From the NCBI GenBank assembly GCA_013215375.1, contig JABSRB010000015.1, positions 1 to 64,000 of the forward strand: a stretch of DNA of 64,000 nucleotides, given 5' to 3'. The notes under the pieces were generated by a model that searched no databases, was not told the origin of the DNA, and saw only the letters and a program-made list of their open reading frames with translations. Origin of the DNA: Oceanospirillaceae bacterium. Its GTDB lineage: Bacteria > Pseudomonadota > Gammaproteobacteria > Pseudomonadales > Balneatricaceae. Positions 9,701 to 15,589 of the stretch are shown here, one piece after another. Every line of letters begins with the position of its first letter. The first letter of the stretch is position 1. The position numbers and the translations under genes were made by a program.

Positions 9701-9742
9701 CTACGGGCTACGGGCTACGGGCTACGGGCTACGGGCTACGGG
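9701..9742. repeat. Heptamer tandem array (CTACGGG)n
   Basis: Six exact copies of CTACGGG lie about 110 bases after glrR in a non-coding stretch. It is the third short-unit array in this window and differs in unit sequence from the other two. Just downstream, AGTTATTT (9786-9793) and AAATAACT (9801-9808) form a small hairpin. Confidence 0.95.
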
Positions 9743-9855
9743 CAGAGCTGAATGCGCTCTCTTGGTGAAATATTTAAGGAAGGTTAGTTATTTCAAATTA
9801 AAATAACTACTGAATTTTTATTTTTAATGACTGATATTATATACAGTTTCTGGTT

Positions 9856-9910
9856 TGTTATTAGAAGGAAACTTTCCGTGTTTAAACACGGAAGTTTTCC
9901 ACCTATAACA
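9856..9910. repeat. Long imperfect palindrome upstream of the toxin-antitoxin genes
   Basis: A 20-bp perfect palindrome, TTCCGTGTTTAAACACGGAA (9874-9893), sits at the centre of a longer imperfect one. GGAAAC and GTTTTCC flank it, and TGTTAT (9856-9861) pairs with ATAACA (9905-9910). All arms are centred on about 9883. It could extrude as a cruciform or fold as single-stranded DNA. It may be a terminator, an operator or part of a cassette boundary. Confidence 0.8.
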
Positions 9911-9995
9911 GCTGTTAGCTGTTTTGCTCTAATGCTTTGAGGTAATAACGTTGTAATGTTATAGTGCTGTGATTACAGTTTAGGAGGAATTCATC

Positions 9996-10229
9996 ATGTC
10001 ACAATTATCAAAGCGATCTACAGTTTATTTTGATCCAGCGATTCATCAAGCTTTGAAAGTAAAATCAGCTACTTGCGAGCAATCTGTATCTGAGCTAATT
10101 GATGAAGCACTTAAGTTATTTATGCGTGAGGATCAAGAAGATTTACAAGCATTTTCTGATCGGGCAAATGAACCTGAAATAAGTTATGAAAATTTGCTAA
10201 GTGATTTGAAGAAAAATGGCAAAATATAA
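9996..10229 (+). CDS. Ribbon-helix-helix antitoxin of a RelE-type pair
   Basis: A 77-residue protein. The N-terminus RSTVYFDPAIHQALKVKSA fits the DNA-binding beta strand and first helix of CopG/RHH repressors, followed by the second helix (VSELIDEALKLF) and an acidic tail that would wrap the toxin. A strong Shine-Dalgarno (TTTAGGAGGAATTC) precedes the start. It overlaps the toxin gene by 14 bases, the usual antitoxin-first arrangement with coupled translation. It probably represses its own promoter, possibly at sequences between 9911 and 9980. It is part of the first cassette. Confidence 0.88.
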   Translation: MSQLSKRSTVYFDPAIHQALKVKSATCEQSVSELIDEALKLFMREDQEDLQAFSDRANEPEISYENLLSDLKKNGKI

Positions 10230-10476
10230 AATCACTTTCAAAAAATCTGTTGCAAAAGATCTGCGCGTAATCCCTAATCAACATCTTGTTAAGATATTAA
10301 ATCGTATAGATAAACTGGCTGAAAACCCAAGAGGTGATGGGTGCATTAAACTTTCTGGATCAGAGCGATATCGTATTAGGCAAGGCGTATACCGCATACT
10401 CTATGAAATTATTGACGCTAGACTAGTCGTGCAAGTTGTTAAAGTTGGTCATAGATCAAGTGTATACGACAGCTAA
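10216..10476 (+). CDS. RelE/ParE-superfamily toxin
   Basis: An 86-residue basic protein with the RelE fold pattern: an initial strand (YKITFKKSVAKDL), two helices, then the strand run KLSGSERYRIRQGVYRILYEI and a final VVKVGHRSSVY. RelE toxins cleave mRNA in the ribosome; related ParE proteins target gyrase. The GxxRIRxGxYRILYEI pattern favours an RNA-cleaving member. The stop codon lies inside the left end of the following attC-like site, so the pair is carried as an integron cassette, where such modules are known to stabilise arrays. Confidence 0.88.
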   Translation: MAKYKITFKKSVAKDLRVIPNQHLVKILNRIDKLAENPRGDGCIKLSGSERYRIRQGVYRILYEIIDARLVVQVVKVGHRSSVYDS

Positions 10477-10565
10477 CAAAATTGTGTTGTTCGCAACCTG
10501 CGGTTGCTGGGACGGCTTTCACGCCACTCGTTCTTCGTTAGCCGCCCCAAACAATGGCGTTAAGT
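10472..10565 (+). other. attC-like recombination site 1
   Basis: The left end reads AGCTAACAAAATTGT and the right end ACAATGGCGTTAAGT; they pair as outer arms. The right core GTTAAGT fits the consensus GTTRRRY, with the cut expected after its G. Inside, GGGACGGC (10509-10516) pairs with GCCGCCCC (10541-10548). The toxin stop codon overlaps the left end. Together this has the R/L box organisation of attC. Confidence 0.72.
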
Positions 10566-10581
10566 TTCTAAAGGAGAGTCT

Positions 10582-11271
10582 GTGTATAACGATATAGATG
10601 AAGCAATGCTTGGGCTTTCTGTTTGGAAAAAGCATCTACGAACTTCGGTTAATCCTATATCTAAAAATATCGCATATAAACCGACATTTGATGCTGATTA
10701 CTACCGAGAGTCGGTTCTATACAGATTCATTGAACTCACTGAATCTGCTTATGTACTGTACGAAAAGAATTTACTTGTAGGCTCAGTCGTTTCGGCTAGA
10801 GCCGCACAAGAAACTTTAGCTGTAGCATGGTTTATAAATTCAAAGCTAGAGCATCTGACAAAAACAAAAGACCTTACTCACTTTAATGAAATAATGAAAC
10901 GCTTAATCGTTGGGTGGTCAAATGACGAAGAACTTCCAGAAAAAATTAATGTACTTAAATGTATCGACTCAGTAGATAAAGTTATGGAAGGCAAATTCCG
11001 CAGACAATACGAAATGTTATGCGAGTATGCTCATCCAAATTACAGTGGCACGTTTGGCGCTTATGGTGCTCCAAATCATAAAACACTTGAAGTAACCTTT
11101 GGAGGTTACCCAAGGTCACGTGAAACACTTAAAAGTCATATTGAATCCACTCTCATTATTTGTATTTCTTTACTGGATTCAATTCAAGAAAAGTATGAGG
11201 CTGTAATTAATTCAGCACTAGATGTCTGTCATGAACTCCACGAGAATGGAACGTTCAAAGATCAGATGTAG
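10582..11271 (+). CDS. Uncharacterised cassette protein with a YEMLCEYAHPN segment
   Basis: A 229-residue protein starting at GTG 10582, preceded by AAAGGAGAG. It is predicted mainly helical and has no signal peptide or membrane segment. A conserved-looking stretch near residues 139-150 (RQYEMLCEYAHPN) resembles the Y-x-x-L-S-x-Y-x-H-P motif seen in several uncharacterised families of helical-bundle proteins (DUF5677-like and HEPN-like); this is a resemblance from memory. The spacing is not the R-x4-6-H of active HEPN nucleases. It is the sole gene of the second cassette. Its function is unknown. Confidence 0.75.
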   Translation: MYNDIDEAMLGLSVWKKHLRTSVNPISKNIAYKPTFDADYYRESVLYRFIELTESAYVLYEKNLLVGSVVSARAAQETLAVAWFINSKLEHLTKTKDLTHFNEIMKRLIVGWSNDEELPEKINVLKCIDSVDKVMEGKFRRQYEMLCEYAHPNYSGTFGAYGAPNHKTLEVTFGGYPRSRETLKSHIESTLIICISLLDSIQEKYEAVINSALDVCHELHENGTFKDQM

Positions 11272-11274
11272 TGA

Positions 11275-11376
11275 AACTTAAAAAGGCGTTTAAACGGAAC
11301 TAAAACAGTTAGTTAGGTTTCGCTTCGCTAAACATTATAACCAACAATTTTAGTTCGCTTATAGCGGCATTAGGTT
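11275..11376 (+). other. attC-like recombination site 2
   Basis: It begins AAACTTAAAAAGGCGTTTAA just after the stop codon and ends GCTTATAGCGGCATTAGGT. It aligns along its whole length with site 3 at 12054-12156, including GTTAGGTTTCGCT and CATTATAACC. The right core reads ATTAGGT instead of GTTAGGT, and the left core is also degenerate, so this copy may be poorly active. Confidence 0.62.
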
Positions 11377-11382
11377 TGTCTT

Positions 11383-12081
11383 ATGCACTTCACTATTAAA
11401 TCGCTCGTAATTTTTATTTTACTTATCAGTAATGGTAATGCTCTTTCTAGGACAATGGATGTAACCATCCAATACAACTCAGATCTAGATGAATCCTGCA
11501 GTAATGCTAAGAATTATAAAATTAAAGATTCATGGAAAAAAGAATTAAAAATAAAACAATCGCAGTTAACTCAAGAGTGGGATAATTATGGTGAAAAGCT
11601 GTTATTAGAGACGGAGAATTTAGTTGGTCATAAATTCAATCGTGCATTCGTAACAGCTAATTTAGCTCTTTGTAAGACTCCCTCAAGATCGTTACCTCTA
11701 ACAATTAATATGCGTTACTCACTGTCAACATTTACTAATAACCCTGTATCTATACATGTCAAAGTAGGCACGCTTTACCATGAGCTTCTTCACCCCTATA
11801 TAACAAATAATTTAATGACCAATTCGCCATTATTAACTTTGTATATTAAAGAACCACAAAGGGTCAAAGATCATCTTCATCTGTTAGCGTTACTAAAGGC
11901 TGTATATTCCAACGTAGGAATGGCGGATAAACTATCGAGCATCATCGAAGTAGATAACTCATTACCAAATGGTTTTTACAAAAGAGCTTGGGAAATAGTA
12001 AACTCTACTCCAAACTATTATTTAGAGTTTATTGGTGAATTACAAACAACAAAACCTAACAAGGCGCTTAAACGGAACTAA
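11383..12081 (+). CDS. Secreted HExxH-motif cassette protein
   Basis: A 232-residue protein with a signal peptide (hydrophobic residues 5-20, cleavage near NALS-R). The segment VGTLYHELLHPYI contains HELLH, the HExxH zinc-binding motif of metallopeptidases, at about residues 129-133; a downstream third ligand is not certain, although glutamates and histidines follow. The C-terminus NKALKRN is encoded by the left end of attC site 3, the usual read-through found in cassette genes. It would act in the periplasm or outside the cell. Peptidase activity is inferred from the motif only. Confidence 0.72.
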   Translation: MHFTIKSLVIFILLISNGNALSRTMDVTIQYNSDLDESCSNAKNYKIKDSWKKELKIKQSQLTQEWDNYGEKLLLETENLVGHKFNRAFVTANLALCKTPSRSLPLTINMRYSLSTFTNNPVSIHVKVGTLYHELLHPYITNNLMTNSPLLTLYIKEPQRVKDHLHLLALLKAVYSNVGMADKLSSIIEVDNSLPNGFYKRAWEIVNSTPNYYLEFIGELQTTKPNKALKRN

Positions 12082-12156
12082 AAAAGTTGGTTAGGTTTCG
12101 CTTTCGCTACACATTATAACCTACTATATTAGCCCGCTTAGCGCGGCGTTGGTCTG
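12054..12156 (+). other. attC-like recombination site 3
   Basis: The left core ACCTAAC (12054-12060) fits RYYYAAC exactly. The left arm CTAACAAGGCGCTTAAACGG pairs with the right arm CCCGCTTAGCGCGGCGTTGG, and CTAAAAAAG...TTAGGTT pairs with AACCTACTATATTAG in the middle. The right core GTTGGTC departs from GTTRRRY at one position. It is closely related to site 2. Confidence 0.7.
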
Positions 12157-12306
12157 AATTATGTAAATACCCAAAGAGTTGGCTGCTTCCATAAATCAAA
12201 CCAAAGCCCGAATGAAATATATAATTCAATTAAAACATCGTCTGGTTTAGAGTCTTTGTCTTTTTGGAGTGCTGAAGAAATCGACTCTGTCGTTTATCTA
12301 TTTTAA
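12154..12306 (+). pseudogene. C-terminal remnant of an unidentified cassette gene
   Basis: From 12154 to a TAA at 12304-12306 there is an open frame of about 50 codons with protein-like composition (for example SSGLESLSFWSAEEIDSVVY) but no start codon and no ribosome-binding site. It begins exactly where a fourth cassette would start after attC site 3, and no attC follows it. The likely reading is a cassette that lost its 5' part and its attC. Confidence 0.35.
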
Positions 12307-12395
12307 AAATATCGGAATTAACCATATTTGTTGTAATGAAAAGCACCAAAAGCTAAAAGTAACCACTTCCAAACAATGAAAGAAGAACTCTAAAA

Positions 12396-13178
12396 ATGCA
12401 CAGTGAAACAGATCTCTATCGTCAAATGAGTGCTTTGGATGCCGAACATTTCAATACCTGCTTTTATTGCGGTTGTATTGCCACTGAATACGACTTAGTA
12501 CCTGGGATCAAACATGCCGAGTTTTATCTGAGAACCCGCGAAGAAGCTGATTTTTATAAGGTGCCTGCTTGTCGCGAATGCTTTTACTTTTTAAAAGATG
12601 ATAACAGTGCGTTACTAGGGCAGCGCGTCGATGTGGCAAAACGGTGCTTGGCCCGTAAATATAAAAAAGCTATTCGCATTTATGAAGTATGGAATATCGA
12701 TGAGATTGATGAGCTGGATTACCAGTTAAAACATAGTGTTAATGCAGGTATGATTTTGGGCAAAGAGTCTTGTCAGCGCGTGGCATTTACCGGTTTTGAT
12801 TATGAAGCTGATGGCGTAAAACACAGTACGCATTTTGTGAAAAATGAAGTATTTGTCATCTTCGGGGAAAAGTTCGATAACTTTCGCGATGCGTTAGAGC
12901 ATGGCCATAAAGCCTATCGAATCCCAAAAGCGAAATTGATAGAGCTATTCACTGAGCATAACCATTGTTTTGATACCGCGATTAATAGTTTCCATGAAAA
13001 ACTGACCCGTAAAATTCTCGACAAAAACTTAAAAAGGCAATGCACTGCTTTTGCCTTAAAACATAAACAAAACCTTAAGTTTGTGATGCGCACTATCGAA
13101 CTCTATTGCACGCAAGATCAGCGTCTCACTTATGATATGGCGCTAGATAAGCTTTATCTAGAAATAATTAGAGATTAG
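12396..13178 (+). CDS. Uncharacterised protein with paired CxxC motifs
   Basis: A 260-residue soluble protein. Near the N-terminus C22-F-Y-C25 and C59-R-E-C62 flank DLVP (33-36), an arrangement like the zinc-binding frame of HNH-type nucleases, but the histidines of an HNH active site are not evident. The rest is rich in charged residues and helices. No signal peptide was seen. It sits between the cassette array and rnhA and has no attC of its own. The function is unknown; zinc binding through the four cysteines is an inference. Confidence 0.8.
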   Translation: MHSETDLYRQMSALDAEHFNTCFYCGCIATEYDLVPGIKHAEFYLRTREEADFYKVPACRECFYFLKDDNSALLGQRVDVAKRCLARKYKKAIRIYEVWNIDEIDELDYQLKHSVNAGMILGKESCQRVAFTGFDYEADGVKHSTHFVKNEVFVIFGEKFDNFRDALEHGHKAYRIPKAKLIELFTEHNHCFDTAINSFHEKLTRKILDKNLKRQCTAFALKHKQNLKFVMRTIELYCTQDQRLTYDMALDKLYLEIIRD

Positions 13179-13472
13179 CACGCAGGGTGAAGATGAAAAC
13201 TTGGCGTTTGTAGAGTTTTAATCGAGGAACCTTGTTTTTGGCGTTAATTATCAGTGTTTAATGGTTCTTATTCTTGGGCAGGATCGTTTGCACATTGCAC
13301 TGCTTCCTTGTTGTTAAATATATGGCTTAACAACTCAGATAAAAATAGTATTTAGGAAACATGAAAAGGCACATAAAAATTGCGCTTAAGGCCAGCTTCG
13401 CTCAATTTAAACTATATGCCAACAGGGAACTTAGTTAAGATGCGCATCAACTAAAGTTAGGAAGTAACAGCG
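13179..13472. other. Intergenic region before rnhA
   Basis: The stretch has no coding frame of note. A weak inverted repeat (GGCACATAAAAATTG near 13368 against CAATTTAAACTATATGCC ending near 13420) lies about 50 bases before rnhA. It vaguely resembles the attC sites at 11275 and 12054 but lacks the core boxes. AGGAAG at 13459-13464 is the rnhA ribosome-binding site. Confidence 0.4.
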
Positions 13473-14246
13473 ATGAAGTTTTATGTAGTATGGAAAGGTC
13501 GTGAGACTGGGGTGTTCACAGATTGGAATACCTGTAAGAGACAAGTCGATAAGTTTAATGGCGCTAAATATAAGTCGTTTAAGACACGAGTAGAGGCTGA
13601 GGCTGCGTTTAGTGGTACCAGCGCAGCAGTGCCAAGCAAAAGTGCATCTGGTGCACCTTCTAAACCTAAGAAAAAATCTACCGCCCAAACCATTAAAACT
13701 TACACCGCGCAAGAGATTGAGGCGATGGCGGTTGATACCAAAATATTTACTGATGGTGGTTGTGAGCCAAACCCTGGCAAGGCTGGATCTGGTGTTGCGA
13801 TCTATCAAGATAATGCAGTTAGTGAGTTGTGGTATGGTTTATTTAATGCAAAGGGTACCAACAATACCGCTGAGTTACATGCATTACATCAAGCCTTGAT
13901 GATGGCAAAAGATTGTATTGCTAAGGGCAAGTCTGTCGCTATTTTCTGTGATTCAAAATATTCCATCCAAAGTGTTATTCAATGGGCAATTAGCTGGGAG
14001 AAAAACGGTTGGAAGAAAAAAACAGGTGAGATAAAAAACCTTGAATTAATTAAAGAGATGTTTGCACTGCATCAATCGATTAAGAGTGAAGTGCAAGTGC
14101 TGCACGTTAATGGTCACGTGGGTGTTGAGGGCAATGAACTGGCTGATCGAATGTCTATTATGGCCATTGAATCACGTGAAGTAGATTTTTCATTATATCA
14201 AGGCGAACTGGGTATTAAGGAAATTCTGGCGATGCGAGCAGGGTAA
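13473..14246 (+). CDS. rnhA: Ribonuclease H with N-terminal hybrid-binding domain
   Basis: A 257-residue enzyme that degrades the RNA strand of RNA:DNA hybrids. Residues 1-46 (KFYVVWKGRETGVFTDW, then FNGAKYKSF) form the caulimovirus-viroplasmin/RNase H hybrid-binding domain usual in eukaryotic RNase H1 and some bacterial enzymes. A lysine- and serine-rich linker follows. The catalytic domain begins at about residue 88, with D94 (TDGG), E134 (TAEL), D160 (CDS), H215 and D225 (ELAD) matching the DEDD-type active site. The hybrid-binding domain distinguishes it from the short E. coli type. It ends before a strong shared hairpin. Confidence 0.93.
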   Translation: MKFYVVWKGRETGVFTDWNTCKRQVDKFNGAKYKSFKTRVEAEAAFSGTSAAVPSKSASGAPSKPKKKSTAQTIKTYTAQEIEAMAVDTKIFTDGGCEPNPGKAGSGVAIYQDNAVSELWYGLFNAKGTNNTAELHALHQALMMAKDCIAKGKSVAIFCDSKYSIQSVIQWAISWEKNGWKKKTGEIKNLELIKEMFALHQSIKSEVQVLHVNGHVGVEGNELADRMSIMAIESREVDFSLYQGELGIKEILAMRAG

Positions 14247-14354
14247 AATTTGCCATTTCGTTTATGAGGGATGTGAAAAATTAGGCACTTATCTGCCGAG
14301 TCTATATGCTTTTTAAATTGGGAAAAGCTGACGTTTTTACATCCCTGTCGTTGT

Positions 14355-14392
14355 TGCCTTGCTTTATTTTTAGATAAAAATAAAGCAAGGCA
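14355..14392. terminator. Bidirectional terminator between converging genes
   Basis: TGCCTTGCTTTATTTTTA (14355-14372) and its exact complement (14375-14392) form an 18-bp stem with a 2-base spacer. It stands between rnhA (ending 14246) and the reverse-strand gene ending at 14410. The A/T-rich upper stem supplies T-runs in both directions. Confidence 0.85.
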
Positions 14393-14409
14393 GGCAATAT
14401 ATGCCTTTT

Positions 14410-14991
14410 TCAGTCTATCTTGGCCTTGCCATCAAATAACGTCGCGAATCGGTTAAGCTCAATTAATTCGATATTATTTTGTTTCGCATAATCACGGGCG
14501 GTGACTGTTATTTCACCTAGAGCTACGTACAAATATCCCACAGCTTCTACTTCCTTACCGGCAGCGACTAATACTTTCAAAGGCTCTATTCCGGTATTAG
14601 CGGCTTTAAGTCGTTTATTGCATAACAATAGTATTTTATTACCGCGGGTCAGTGTCAAATCGGCGCCATTGCCCTTAAAGGCAACAGCTTCGTAGCCACT
14701 TTTTATATAGTTAGCCGCTATTCTTTGCGCGATTTCCCCTGCCGGCATTTTTTGCACTTGTTGAGTGATTTCCAATACACGCTTTTTCGATGGCAATTGA
14801 AATTGCTTGTAGGCTGCATACACTCCTATACCAAAAAATGGCAGCGCACCGGTAATGCTTAGAATCACGTACTGAGCATCTGTGATCAGCAAACTGGCCA
14901 CCAAAATGAACAGAGCGATTAATATGCTATACCACCATGAGGAGCGTAATAACAATGCGAACAACGAACCCTTAGCCATCTTTAACGCCAT
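14410..14991 (-). CDS. Membrane-anchored Mrr-like restriction endonuclease family protein
   Basis: A 193-residue protein with two N-terminal transmembrane helices (about residues 19-37 and 42-59) and a cytoplasmic domain of about 110 residues. The latter (GYEAVAFKGNGADLTLTRGN, then KILLLCNKR) looks like the Mrr-type PD-(D/E)xK nuclease core, with D at the first position and C-x-K in place of the usual E/Q-x-K. It may be a nuclease with an altered site or a binding-only relative. Such membrane-linked Mrr proteins are usually annotated simply as restriction endonucleases; target and function are not known. Confidence 0.72.
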   Translation of the reverse strand: MALKMAKGSLFALLLRSSWWYSILIALFILVASLLITDAQYVILSITGALPFFGIGVYAAYKQFQLPSKKRVLEITQQVQKMPAGEIAQRIAANYIKSGYEAVAFKGNGADLTLTRGNKILLLCNKRLKAANTGIEPLKVLVAAGKEVEAVGYLYVALGEITVTARDYAKQNNIELIELNRFATLFDGKAKID

Positions 14992-15589
14992 GAATAATTT
15001 ACCTTTGATTAGTGCAGTCTGTTTAACACCACAGACGATTGGGAGTTTAAATGTAGCGGTATATTACTTGCTAAACACAACGCGTGATAGCGGGGAGGGG
15101 CGTCTAATAGGCTCTATTTGATGATTTTTTATAAAAGTCGTATTACCAGTTAAGGATAGGCTTGGTAGCCTCATTGCTTATTGTTACCTTTTGTATTGTA
15201 AAAGAATGTAACTACTTATATACGTTCAAAACGTAGGCCATGGCAAAATATTGTAACGCATTTCAATCTTGTGATTTATTTTTAAGTTCCTATATAACAA
15301 ATACAGCTCCTGTTCATTTTGTTATGGTTAATATGCCTCGACCAGATGTACTATAAGTAGTTTCTAATCAACAAGCGCTTTGGTGGTGGTATCAAGTTTG
15401 TTACCCCTGCTTTAAAGTGTTATTTACTGTTTTTATTGCACTTTTCGCTAAATTTTAGTTGTTTCTTGCGATTTAGACCCTTTATCTATCGCATAAATGT
15501 TCCCCAAAAATAATAAATAGGAATAAATTGAAATGAAGAAGTCACATATCGCTGATCAGCAAAACATCTTTTAAATTCATTTATCATTA
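14992..15589. other. Upstream region of the giant-protein cluster with a short leader frame
   Basis: About 600 bases between the divergent Mrr-like gene and the first giant gene. No repeat or known operator was recognised. At 15533-15574 there is a 13-codon frame (MKKSHIADQQNIF then TAA), preceded by AGGAAT. It is in the same frame as the next gene and only 15 bases from it, whereas that gene's own ATG at 15590 has no visible Shine-Dalgarno. It could be a leader peptide giving translational coupling, or the true N-terminus cut off by a nonsense mutation. Confidence 0.5.

Larger units (their letters stand above)
9996..12156 (+). mobile_element. Array of three gene cassettes with attC-like sites, no integrase seen
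   Basis: Three consecutive coding units are each followed by a 90-105 bp imperfect inverted repeat of attC type (10472-10565, 11275-11376, 12054-12156). Stop codons abut or fall within the sites, as is typical of integron cassettes. No tyrosine recombinase of the IntI type is in the window, so this matches what is called a cluster of attC sites lacking an integrase. The left boundary is not defined because no attC or attI was recognised before 9996. The adjacent cassettes have lower G+C character than the flanking core genes by eye. Confidence 0.65.

Noticed and set aside
10582..11271. Active HEPN ribonuclease
   Set aside because: The arginine and histidine in RQYEMLCEYAH are separated by nine residues, outside the R-x4-6-H spacing of active HEPN enzymes.
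13365..13423. Fourth attC site before rnhA
   Set aside because: An inverted repeat exists and shares short words with sites 2 and 3, but the RYYYAAC and GTTRRRY core boxes are missing and pairing is poor.
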